A stretch of 64,000 nucleotides of DNA from NCBI GenBank assembly GCA_963837455.1, contig CAWINM010000006.1:372001-436000 (forward strand), read 5' to 3'. The position numbers and the translations under genes are program-made. How positions within the stretch are numbered: position 1 is the first letter of the stretch; each line of letters starts with the position of its first letter. This stretch comes from DASYQD01 sp963837455 (lineage in GTDB: Bacteria; Acidobacteriota; Thermoanaerobaculia; Multivoradales; JAIOJS01). This document shows, piece after piece, positions 19,127 through 27,449 of the stretch. A model generated the notes under the pieces. That model worked only from the letters and a program-made list of their open reading frames with translations, was not told the origin of the DNA and ran no database searches.

Positions 19127-20662
19127 ATTCATTTCCAACGCATTGTGTTCGTAACACTGGCGGCCCTCGTGGCGGTGGGCGCCAGCGCCAAGGCCGCGGG
19201 AAGGCCGCCGAGCGGCGGCCGGGAGACCGCACCTGCTGGCCGCGCGGCCTGGGAGGCGACTGCGGCGCCGGCCGGCAGCGGCCAGGGCGCAGCTCCCGCC
19301 GAGACGCCGGCACCGACCGGGGGCGAGGCCGCCCCCGGCACCGGCACGACGCCTCCCGGCGCGGCCACCACGCCGCCCGGCGCGAGCGCCGCCCCGGCAA
19401 CCCCGCTCTCCCTCGAGGAGGCGCTGAAGCTCGGCCTCGCCCAGGACCTGCCGGCGGTGCTCGCGGCAGTGGGGGTCGAGGAGGCCGAGGCGGCACGGCG
19501 TGAGGCGCTCTCGCGCCTGCTGCCGCAGGTCGAAGCCACGGCGAGCGAGAGCCGCCAGATCATCAACCTCGCCGCCTTCGGGCTGGCGCCCCCCAACGGC
19601 GAGTCGCCGCTCGTCGGTCCCTTCAACACCGTCGATGCCCGCATCCACGTCGCCGGCGCACTGCTCGACGCCTCGGCGCTCGCCCGTCTCGCCGCCGCCC
19701 GCGAGCAGCTCGCCGCCGCCCGGCTCACCTACCAGGAGGCGCGCGAGCTGGTGATCGGCGCCGTCGCCGAGCTCTACCTCGAGGCGCTCGCCGACCGCGC
19801 CCGCATCGACACCGCAAGCTCGCAGGTGGACGTCGCCGCCGCGACGGCGGAGCTCGCCAGCGATCGCCACCGTGCCGGCAAGGCGGCGGGAATCGACGAG
19901 CTGCGCGCCCGCGTGCGTCTCGCCGAGGAGCGCCAGCGGCTGCTCGAAGCGCAGAACGCTTACGCCAAGCGGCAGCTCGCTCTCGCCCGCGCCCTCGGCC
20001 TGGCGCCCGACGTGACGCTGGCGCTGGGCGACGAGATCCCCTTCGTGCCGCTCGCCGAGCGCGATCCGGCGGCGGCCCTCACCCAGGCCCGCGAGCGGCG
20101 CGCCGACCTCGGCGCCGCGCGGGCGCGGCTGCGCGGCGCCGAGGACGCCCTGGCGGCGGCCGGTCGCGAGCGGCTGCCGAGCCTGGGCGCCCGCGGCGAC
20201 TACGGCACCATCGGCCCCGACCTCGGCTCAGCCGAGACCACCTTCGCCATCGCCGCCGAGGTGCGGGTGCCGCTCTTCGCCGGCGGCCGCATCGCCGGCG
20301 ACGTGGCCGTGGCGCAGGCGCGACGCGATGCGGCGAAGGCACGGCTCGCCGACCTCGATCGCCAGGTGGAGCTCGAGGTGCGCTCGGCTCTGCTCGACGT
20401 CGACAGCGCGGCACGACAGCTCGCGGTGGCCACCGACGGGCAGCAGCTGGCCACACAGCAGCTCGCGCAGGCGCGCGATCGCTTCGCCGCCGGCGTCACC
20501 AGCAACCTCGAAGTGATCCAGGCGCAGGAGGCGCTCGCCGACGCCAACGAGCGACGGCTGCGCAGCCTCTCCGACCACAACCGGGCCAAGGTGAGACTCG
20601 CCCTCGCCCTGGGGCTCGCCGAGGAGTCCGCGGCCCACTTCCTGCGGGGGACCGAGCGATGA
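19127..20662 (+). CDS. TolC-family outer-membrane efflux channel
   Basis: About 510 residues with a signal peptide and two repeats of long coiled helices typical of TolC: 'SLEEALKLGLAQDLPAVLAA' near the start and 'LEVIQAQEALADANERRLRS' near the end. It would form the outer-membrane duct for the EmrA/EmrB pump encoded next. The start is unusual. GTG 19145 is the first standard codon but lacks a nearby ribosome site, whereas GGGAGGGAGGG at 19108-19118 is ideally placed for an ATT at 19127, which would also give the signal peptide a basic residue. A Pro/Gly/Ala/Thr-rich linker (about 30-90) precedes the channel domain. It overlaps emrA by 4 bases. Confidence 0.85.
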   Translation: MHFQRIVFVTLAALVAVGASAKAAGRPPSGGRETAPAGRAAWEATAAPAGSGQGAAPAETPAPTGGEAAPGTGTTPPGAATTPPGASAAPATPLSLEEALKLGLAQDLPAVLAAVGVEEAEAARREALSRLLPQVEATASESRQIINLAAFGLAPPNGESPLVGPFNTVDARIHVAGALLDASALARLAAAREQLAAARLTYQEARELVIGAVAELYLEALADRARIDTASSQVDVAAATAELASDRHRAGKAAGIDELRARVRLAEERQRLLEAQNAYAKRQLALARALGLAPDVTLALGDEIPFVPLAERDPAAALTQARERRADLGAARARLRGAEDALAAAGRERLPSLGARGDYGTIGPDLGSAETTFAIAAEVRVPLFAGGRIAGDVAVAQARRDAAKARLADLDRQVELEVRSALLDVDSAARQLAVATDGQQLATQQLAQARDRFAAGVTSNLEVIQAQEALADANERRLRSLSDHNRAKVRLALALGLAEESAAHFLRGTER

Positions 20663-21972
20663 CGCCGACCGCGGAATCTCCGCCCGCCCCGCCGCCGGCA
20701 ACCGCCGAGGAGCGCCCGGCCACGATGGGCGACCCGTCCACCGAGGCCCCCGTCGCACCGCGGCCGGAGACGCGGCCGGCGCGGCACCGGCGAGCTCTCG
20801 TCGCCCTGCGCGAGCGGCCACTGGCGCGCGCGCTGCTGCTCGCCGCCCTGGTTCTGCTGGTCGCCGGCACCGTCCTGCTCTGGCGGTTCTTCGGCGGCCG
20901 CGAAAAGACCGACGACGCGATCGTCGACGGCCCCATCGTCGCCGTTGCCGCTCGCGTCACCGGCACCGTCGCCCGGGTTATGGTGGAGGAGGGCGACAGC
21001 GTGCGCAGCGGTCAGCCGCTGGTGCAGATCGATCCGCACGACTTCGCTCTCACGGTGGCGCGTGCCGAGGCCGACCTGCACGCCGCCGAGGCGGCCGAGG
21101 CGGCGAAGCGCGCCAAGGTGCCGGTGGCCGCGACGATGGCCACCTCCGGCGTCTCCGCCGCGGGCGCCCGCCTCAGCGGGGCGCAGGCGGCGACGGCCAC
21201 CGCCGAGCAGACGGTGCAGGCGGCGCAGGCACATCTCGCCGCCGCCGAGGCCAGCGCCGAGAGCGCCGAGCGCGACGTCGAGCGACTGCAACCCCTGCTC
21301 GCCAAAGATGAGGTGTCACGCGAGGAGTTCGATCACGCCACGGCGGCGGCCAAGGCGGCGCGGGCGGCCGCCGTCGAGGCGCGCCAGGGAGTGGAGGTGG
21401 CGCGCAGCCGCGCCCGCGAGGCCGCCGCCGCCGTCGATGCGGCGCACGCCGGGGTCGCGCAGGCGGGCAGCGGGAAGCAGCAGCTCGAGTCGACCCGCGC
21501 CGACCTCCGCGAGGCGGAAGCGAAGACGGCGCAGGCGCGGGCAGCGCTCGACCTCGCCCGCTCGCAATTTCACGACACGCTCGTCGTCGCCCCTGCCGAC
21601 GGCGTCGTGGGTCGCCGCAGCGTCGAGCCGGGCGAGACGGTGCAGCGCGGGCAGCCGCTGCTGGCGGTGGTGCCGCTGGCGCGCATCTGGATCACCGCCA
21701 ACTACAAGGAGACGCAGATCGCCGCCATGCGCCCGGGGCAGCCGGCCATGGTGCGCGTCGACGCCTATGGCCGCGCCTTCCGCGGCCACGTCGCGAGCAT
21801 CGGCGCCGCCACCGGCAGCAAGTTCAGCCTGCTGCCGGCGGAGAATGCCAGCGGCAACTTCGTCAAGGTGGTGCAACGGGTATCGGTGCGGATCGTCCTC
21901 GAGCACGGAGAGGACCCGCAGCACCTGCTGCGCCCCGGCATGTCGGTGGTGCCGACGGTGATCGTGCGGTGA
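20659..21972 (+). CDS. emrA: HlyD/EmrA-family membrane fusion protein
   Basis: A 437-residue periplasmic adaptor. A Pro-rich cytoplasmic N-terminus (1-45) and one transmembrane helix (about 53-75) are followed by the lipoyl half-motif 'RVMVEEGDSVRSGQPLVQID', a long Ala-rich coiled coil (about 135-305) and the return 'VVAPADGVVGRRSVEPGE' and 'VVPLARIWITANYKETQ', the latter characteristic of EmrA. It connects EmrB in the inner membrane with the TolC-like duct. ATGA overlap upstream and GTGA overlap downstream indicate one coupled transcript. Confidence 0.9.
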   Translation: MTPTAESPPAPPPATAEERPATMGDPSTEAPVAPRPETRPARHRRALVALRERPLARALLLAALVLLVAGTVLLWRFFGGREKTDDAIVDGPIVAVAARVTGTVARVMVEEGDSVRSGQPLVQIDPHDFALTVARAEADLHAAEAAEAAKRAKVPVAATMATSGVSAAGARLSGAQAATATAEQTVQAAQAHLAAAEASAESAERDVERLQPLLAKDEVSREEFDHATAAAKAARAAAVEARQGVEVARSRAREAAAAVDAAHAGVAQAGSGKQQLESTRADLREAEAKTAQARAALDLARSQFHDTLVVAPADGVVGRRSVEPGETVQRGQPLLAVVPLARIWITANYKETQIAAMRPGQPAMVRVDAYGRAFRGHVASIGAATGSKFSLLPAENASGNFVKVVQRVSVRIVLEHGEDPQHLLRPGMSVVPTVIVR

Positions 21973-23531
21973 GCGAGCGGTCGGGCGCCGGCGCCAACCC
22001 CTGGTGGGTGGCGGTGGCGGTGATGTTCGGCACCTTCATGGTGGTGCTCGACACCACGGTGGTGAACGTCTCGCTGCCCTACATCGCGGGCAGCATGTCG
22101 GCGACGGTGAGCGAGACCACCTGGGCGCTCACCTCCTACCTGGCAGCCAACGCCATCATCCTGCCGCTCACCGGCTGGCTGGCCAGCCTCATCGGCCGCA
22201 AGCGGCTGCTGATGGTCGCCGTCATCGGCTTCACCGCCGCCTCGATCGTCTGCGGCTTCGCCGTCAGTCTGCCGATGCTGGTGGTGTTCCGCGTCGTGCA
22301 GGGGATGACCGGCGGGGTGATGCAGCCGCTGTCGCAGGCGGTGATGCTCGAGGCCTTCCCCCCCCAGGATCGCGGCAAGGCGATGGGCTTCTGGGGGCTC
22401 GGCATCGTCGTCGCCCCCATCCTCGGGCCGGTGCTCGGCGGCTGGCTCACCGACCACTACTCCTGGCGCTGGGTGTTCTACATCAACGTGCCGGTGGGCA
22501 TCCTCGCCCTCGTCATGCAGCAGCTGTTCATCTTCGACCCCCCCTACCTCAAGCGCGCCTCGTCGCGCATCGACTGGTGGGGCATCGGCTACCTCGCCCT
22601 CGGCATCGGCGCCCTGCAGATCTCGCTCGACAAGGGAGAGCAGGCCGACTGGTTCGCCTCGCACTGGATCACCCTGGGCATCGTCGTCGCGGTGGTGGCA
22701 CTCGCGGCACTGGTCGTACGCGAGCTCACCACCGAGCACCCGGTGGTCGACCTGCGGGTGTTCCGCGAGCGCACCTTCGCCACCGGCGTGGTGCTGATGA
22801 CGCTGCTCGGCTTCGTGCTCTTCGGCAGCCTGGTCATGCTCCCCATCCTGCTGCAGACGCTCATGGGGTACCCGCCGATCGCCGCCGGCATCACGCTGGC
22901 GCCGCGCGGCTTCGGCTCCTTCATCGCGATGCCGATCGTGGGTGCGCTCACCGGCCGCCTCGACCCGCGCAAGCTGCTCGGCAGCGGCTTCCTGCTCACC
23001 GCCCTCACCATGTTCTGGTTCTCCCACCTCAACCTGCAGGCCGGCTACTGGGACCTCTTCTGGCCGCAGTTCCTGCAAGGGGCGGCGCTGGGTCTGCTGT
23101 TCGTGCCGCTCACCACCATCAGCATGGACCGCATCTCGCGCCAGGGGATGGGCAATGCCACCAGCCTGTTCAACCTCACCCGCAACGTCGGGGGCAGCAT
23201 CGGCATCGCCATCGTGCAGTCGCTGCTGGCGCGCGCCCGGCAGACGCACACCTCGACCCTGGGGGCGCACGTCGCCACCTGGAACCCGCAGGCACGTCAG
23301 CTCCTCGCCACCATCCGCGCCGGGATGATGGCGCGCGGCGTCGACGCCAGCACCGCGGGGCAGATGGCCCTCGCCGCCACCTGGGGGATGGTCCAGCGCC
23401 AGGCGGCGCTGCTGTCGTTCCTCGACGTCTTCCGGCTCCTCGGCGTGCTGGTGCTCGTCATGGTGCCGCTGGTGCTGCTGATGCACCGCCCCCACACCGG
23501 CGGCGCCGCAGCCATGGTCGCCGCGGAGTAG
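21969..23531 (+). CDS. emrB: EmrB/QacA-type multidrug MFS exporter (DHA2)
   Basis: A 520-residue proton-driven drug exporter with about 14 membrane helices. Signatures are 'FMVVLDTTVVNVSLPYIAG' in helix 1, the loop 'GWLASLIGRKRLLM', motif C-like 'GLGIVVAPILGPVLGGWLTDHYSWRWVFYINVP' region (DHA2 hallmark) and the C-terminal coiled segment. Works with the preceding adaptor and duct as a tripartite EmrAB-TolC pump. GTG start overlaps the emrA stop. Substrates are probably hydrophobic drugs or uncouplers by family, but not determined. Confidence 0.92.
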   Translation: MSERSGAGANPWWVAVAVMFGTFMVVLDTTVVNVSLPYIAGSMSATVSETTWALTSYLAANAIILPLTGWLASLIGRKRLLMVAVIGFTAASIVCGFAVSLPMLVVFRVVQGMTGGVMQPLSQAVMLEAFPPQDRGKAMGFWGLGIVVAPILGPVLGGWLTDHYSWRWVFYINVPVGILALVMQQLFIFDPPYLKRASSRIDWWGIGYLALGIGALQISLDKGEQADWFASHWITLGIVVAVVALAALVVRELTTEHPVVDLRVFRERTFATGVVLMTLLGFVLFGSLVMLPILLQTLMGYPPIAAGITLAPRGFGSFIAMPIVGALTGRLDPRKLLGSGFLLTALTMFWFSHLNLQAGYWDLFWPQFLQGAALGLLFVPLTTISMDRISRQGMGNATSLFNLTRNVGGSIGIAIVQSLLARARQTHTSTLGAHVATWNPQARQLLATIRAGMMARGVDASTAGQMALAATWGMVQRQAALLSFLDVFRLLGVLVLVMVPLVLLMHRPHTGGAAAMVAAE

Positions 23532-23541
23532 CACGACTGTC

Positions 23542-23593
23542 GTTAACTCCTTACAATTCCTTACAGTTGCGGTCCGCGACCGCGAAATAGAGT
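23542..23593 (+). promoter_or_regulatory. 10-bp direct repeats and likely activated promoter of the macA operon
   Basis: CCTTACAATT (23549-23558) is followed directly by CCTTACAGTT (23559-23568), a tandem repeat with one helical turn spacing, preceded by GTTAAC. Head-to-tail repeats of this kind are typical sites for OmpR/PhoB-type regulators. A poor -35 (TTGCGG, 23567-23572) overlaps the second repeat and TAGAGT (23588-23593) could be the -10, an arrangement expected for an activator-dependent promoter. The repeat is seen directly; the regulator is not identified. Confidence 0.55.
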
Positions 23594-23640
23594 CGGCCAC
23601 CGGCCGGGTTTCCAGCAGCAGAGGGAAAGGACCACCGCCA

Positions 23641-25355
23641 TGCAGCCCAACCCCCGCATCGACGTCGATACCGAAGCACAGGAGATGCTGGGCCTCGGCC
23701 GCAGCCCGCACCGCCGCTGGCTGCGCTGGCTGGTGTGGGGGCTGGTGGCCCTGGCGCTGCTCGCCGGCGTCGCCATGTGGCGCGCGCGGCACCGTGCCGC
23801 CGCCACCACCCAATACGTGACGACGCCGGCGCGGCGCGGCGACCTCACGGTGACGGTCACCGCCACCGGCACCCTCGAGGCGCTCGACACCGTCGACGTC
23901 GGCTCCGAGGTCTCGGGGCGCATCATCAAGATCAACGTCGACTTCAACGACCCCGTGCGGCAGGGGCAGGTGCTCGCCGAGCTCGATCCGCAGCAGGCCA
24001 ATGCCCGCGTTCAGCAGGCGGCGGCTCAGGTCCAGGCCTCTCGCGCTGCCGTGCAGAGCGCGCTGGCCACCGCGGCCGAGAGCGCACGCACCCTCGAGCG
24101 CCAGCGCCAGCTGGCGGCCTCCGGGCTGATCTCGCAGGGGGACCTCGACACCGCGATCGCCACCGCCAACCGCGGCAGCGCCGGCGTCGCCTCCGCCCGC
24201 GCCCAGGCCGAGGTGGCCGAGGCAGCGCTCGCCGACGCGCAGACCGCGCTGTCGAAAACCACCATCCGCTCGCCGATCGACGGCATGGTGCTGGCGCGCA
24301 ACGTCGAGCCGGGGCAGACGGTGGCTGCCAGCCTGCAGGCGCCGGTGCTGTTCCAGCTCGCGCGCGACCTCTCGCAGATGACCCTGCACGTGCAGGTCGA
24401 CGAGGCCGACGTCGGCAAGGTGCGCGAGGGGCAGAGTGCCACCTTCTCCGTCGACGCGTACCCCGGACGGACCTTCCCCGCCACCGTCACCCAGTTGCGC
24501 AACGTCGCCAACACCGATCAGAACGTCGTCACCTACGAGGCCGTCCTCTCGGTGGACAACCCACGCGGCGAGTCGCGGCCAAGCGGAGGCAACGGGGGGA
24601 GCTCCGCGGCGGAGGCGAGCCCACGAAATGGGGCGAGCGGCGCGGCCCCCGCTAGCCGTGCCGGCGCGGAGCAGGCGCCCGGCGCCGGTCGCGGCGCCGC
24701 GGCGGCGGTCAGCAACCGGGACGAGCGCGGGACGACGGCAGCGAGCGCCAGCGCGGCCAGCCACGACCTCCTGCTGCGCCCAGGGATGACCGGCACCGCC
24801 CTCATCCGCGCCGACGAGCGTCACGATGCCCTGCTCGTTCCCAACGCCGCCCTGCGCTTCACCCCGCCCGACGTGCTGAGCGCTGAGAATGGCCAACGCG
24901 GCGGTCTCTTCATCCCTGGCGTCACCCGTGGCTCCCCGTTCGGACGCCGGAACCAACGCCAGAGGGCGCAGGGCGCCAACGGCGCCGCGACACCCGCCGA
25001 CGGCCAGAACGCCGCCACTCCCGGGGGGCGTGGCAGCGCCGCGGGCACCCCCAGCGGCGGGACCGGTGCCGCTCCCCAGGGCAGCCCGGCGAACCGCGGG
25101 GGGGCCGCCGGCGAGGCCGCTGCCGGTACGCCAGGCGCCGCCGGCCGCGGTCGCTTCGGCCAGGGCGGCTTCGCGGGGCGCCAGTCGGGGGCCACCCCGC
25201 AGCGCCTATGGGTGCTGCGAAACGGCCAACCCGCGGCGGTGAGGATCGGCGCCGGGGCCACCGACGGCCAGGACACCGAGGTGGTGTGGGGCGAGCTCGA
25301 GGAAGGCGACTCGGTGATCACCGACGTGGCGACGAGCAAGGAGGCGGCGCAGTGA
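23641..25355 (+). CDS. macA: MacA-type periplasmic adaptor
   Basis: A 571-residue RND/HlyD-type adaptor with a membrane anchor (about 32-53), then 'VTATGTLEALDTVDVGSEVSGRI', the lipoyl motif 'FNDPVRQGQVLAELDPQQA', a coiled-coil hairpin (about 118-210), 'IRSPIDGMVLARNVEPGQTV' and beta-barrel 'QVDEADVGKVREGQSATFSV'. It is longer than usual MacA (about 370) because two Gly/Ala/Pro/Arg-rich insertions (about 305-365 and 425-515) interrupt the C-terminal membrane-proximal domain. GAGGGAAAGGA precedes the ATG. It is the first gene of a macA-ATPase-permease operon; the next start overlaps its stop. Confidence 0.88.
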
Positions 25356-26089
25356 GCCAGCCCGCCCGCCGCGAGCCGCAGGCGGCGGTGCCCGAGCGTC
25401 GCGAGGCGCCGCTGCTGTCGCTGCAGCACATCACCAAGACCTACGGCGAAGGGTCGGCGGCGGTGCATGCGCTGCGGGGCATCGACCTCGATGTCTACGC
25501 CGGCGAGTTCGTGGCGGTGATGGGCGCCAGCGGCTCGGGCAAGTCGACCTGCATGAACCTGCTCGGCTGCCTCGACGTGCCCACCAGCGGTCACTACTTC
25601 TTCCGGGGCATCGACGTCGGCGCCCTCGACCGCGAGCAGCTGTCGCTGCTGCGCCGCCACTACATCGGCTTCGTCTTCCAGGGCTTCAACCTGCTCGCTC
25701 GCACCTCGGCGCTGGAGAACGTCGAGCTGCCGCTCGTCTACAAGCGGGTGCCGGCGCGCGAGCGGCACCGGCAGGCCCGCGCCGCGCTCGCCGCGGTGGG
25801 CCTCGAGGGGCGCGAGCGGCACGCTCCCCACGAGCTCTCGGGGGGCCAGCAGCAGCGGGTGGCGATCGCCCGCGCGCTGGTCACCGATCCCTCGCTGCTG
25901 CTCGCCGACGAGCCCACCGGCAACCTCGACAGCAAGACCAGCGAGGAGATCATGGGGCTGCTCGCCGAGCTCAACCGCGACCGCGGGCTCACCGTGGTGC
26001 TGGTCACCCACGAGGCCGACATCGCCGCCTGGGCCCGGCGGCGTGTGGTCTTCCGCGACGGGCTCATCCTCGCCCAGGAGGCCGCCTAA
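25352..26089 (+). CDS. MacB/LolD-type ABC ATPase
   Basis: A 245-residue ATPase with Walker A GASGSGKST, Q-loop 'IGFVFQGFNLLARTSALENV', signature LSGGQQQR, Walker B LLLADEPTGNLD and H-loop THEADI. This is the type-VII ABC (MacB/LolD/FtsE) class that drives mechanotransmission rather than transport through the membrane. GTG start gives a 4-base overlap with macA. Here the ATPase and permease are separate genes, as in many non-enteric MacAB systems. Confidence 0.93.
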   Translation: MSQPARREPQAAVPERREAPLLSLQHITKTYGEGSAAVHALRGIDLDVYAGEFVAVMGASGSGKSTCMNLLGCLDVPTSGHYFFRGIDVGALDREQLSLLRRHYIGFVFQGFNLLARTSALENVELPLVYKRVPARERHRQARAALAAVGLEGRERHAPHELSGGQQQRVAIARALVTDPSLLLADEPTGNLDSKTSEEIMGLLAELNRDRGLTVVLVTHEADIAAWARRRVVFRDGLILAQEAA

Positions 26090-26091
26090 CC

Positions 26092-27375
26092 ATGCAGCCG
26101 GCGCCGATCCAACACCCCGCTCCCACCGCCCCGGCGCGGCCCGCTCGCAGCCACGGCAGCAGCATCATGCTCGGCGAGACGCTGCTGATGGCGTTCCGCG
26201 AGGTGCGCCGCAACGCCTTGCGCTCGTTCCTCACCATGCTCGGCGTGGTGATCGGCGTCGGTGCCGTCATCGTGCTGGTGACGCTCGGCCAGGGCGCCTC
26301 GGCGAAGGTCAAGTCCGACATCGCCAAGCTGGGAGAGAACCTGCTCATCGTCAGCACCGGCAACTTCCGGCGCGGCCCCGGCGCGTCGGCGGCGGCGCAC
26401 CCCTTCCAGCGCGCCGACGCCGAGGCGATCGGGCAGCAGGTCAATGGCCTCGCCGGCATCGCCCCCTCGGCAGGCCGCCAGATGCCGGTGGTCTTCGGCA
26501 ACAAGAACTGGCGCACCACCATCACCGGCACCACCGAGCAGTTCTTCCCCGTGCGCGGCTACAGCGTCGCCAAGGGGCGCGCCTTCTCCGCCGCCGAGGC
26601 AGCCGCGGCGCGGCCGGTGTGCGTCCTCGGTCAGACCGTCATCAACGAGCTGTTCGGCAGCGAGGACCCGCTGGGCGCCGCCATCCGCCTCGGCCGCGTC
26701 TCCTGCGAGGTCATCGGCACGCTGGTACCCAAGGGGGAGGCCTCCTTCGGCCAGGACCAGGACGACCTGATCTTGATGCCGCTGGTCGCCTTCCAGCGCC
26801 GCATCTCCGGCACCAACGACATCAACCAGATCTACGTCTCGGCGCAGAAGGGGCGGCCGACGGCGCTGGCGGAGAGCCAGATCGAGGCGCTGATGCGCGA
26901 GCGGCGCCACCTCGGGCCGGGCGAGGACAACGACTTCAACGTCCGCGACATGGCGGAGATCGCCGCCACCATGGCCAGCACCACCGGCGCCCTCGCCGCG
27001 CTGCTCGGCGCCATCGCCGGCGTCTCGTTGCTGGTGGGCGGCATCGGCATCATGAACATCATGCTGGTGTCGGTCACCGAGCGCACCCGCGAGATCGGCA
27101 TCCGCCTCTCCATCGGCGCCCTGCCCCGCGAGGTGCTGATGCAGTTCCTCGTCGAGGCGGCGGTGCTGTCGAGCATCGGCGGCCTCATCGGCATCCTGCT
27201 CGGACTGCTCGGCTCGGTGGCCGCCGCGCGCGGGCTGCAGGTGCCCTTCGTGCTGGTGCCTCGCATCGCCTTGCTGGCGTTCCTCTTCTCCGGCGCCATC
27301 GGCGTGCTGTTCGGCTTCCTGCCGGCGCAGCGGGCGGCACGGCTGAACCCGATCGAGGCATTGCGCCACGAGTAG
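26092..27375 (+). CDS. MacB-type FtsX-like ABC permease
   Basis: A 427-residue inner-membrane protein with the MacB layout: helix 1 (about 40-65), a large periplasmic MacB core domain (about 70-300, with 'NLLIVSTGNFRRGPGAS' and 'VIGTLVPKGEASFGQDQDDL'), then three helices including 'GGIGIMNIMLVSVTERTREIG', the family signature loop. Ends with 'AARLNPIEALRHE'. With the ATPase and MacA it should extrude macrolide-like compounds, peptides or envelope molecules through a TolC-type channel. It starts 2 bases after the ATPase stop. Confidence 0.92.
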   Translation: MQPAPIQHPAPTAPARPARSHGSSIMLGETLLMAFREVRRNALRSFLTMLGVVIGVGAVIVLVTLGQGASAKVKSDIAKLGENLLIVSTGNFRRGPGASAAAHPFQRADAEAIGQQVNGLAGIAPSAGRQMPVVFGNKNWRTTITGTTEQFFPVRGYSVAKGRAFSAAEAAAARPVCVLGQTVINELFGSEDPLGAAIRLGRVSCEVIGTLVPKGEASFGQDQDDLILMPLVAFQRRISGTNDINQIYVSAQKGRPTALAESQIEALMRERRHLGPGEDNDFNVRDMAEIAATMASTTGALAALLGAIAGVSLLVGGIGIMNIMLVSVTERTREIGIRLSIGALPREVLMQFLVEAAVLSSIGGLIGILLGLLGSVAAARGLQVPFVLVPRIALLAFLFSGAIGVLFGFLPAQRAARLNPIEALRHE

Positions 27376-27395
27376 CGGGCGGAGCACTCGCCCGC
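27375..27395. terminator. Hairpin between convergent macB permease and secreted-protein genes
   Basis: GCGGGCG (27375-27381) and CGCCCGC (27389-27395) form a 7-bp stem with a 7-base loop immediately after the permease stop codon. Its place in a 74-bp convergent gap suits a terminator, but no T-run follows on either strand, so intrinsic termination is uncertain. Confidence 0.4.
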
Positions 27396-27449
27396 CCGCA
27401 TCGCCGCCCCGGGCGCACAACGGGCAGCCCAGGATGCGGCGCCGGGAGC

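Noticed and set aside
26086..27449. Continuation of the secreted-protein frame antisense to the macB permease
   Set aside because: It arises only because the frameshift at 27759 moves into an open antisense frame; the correct phase stops at 27450.
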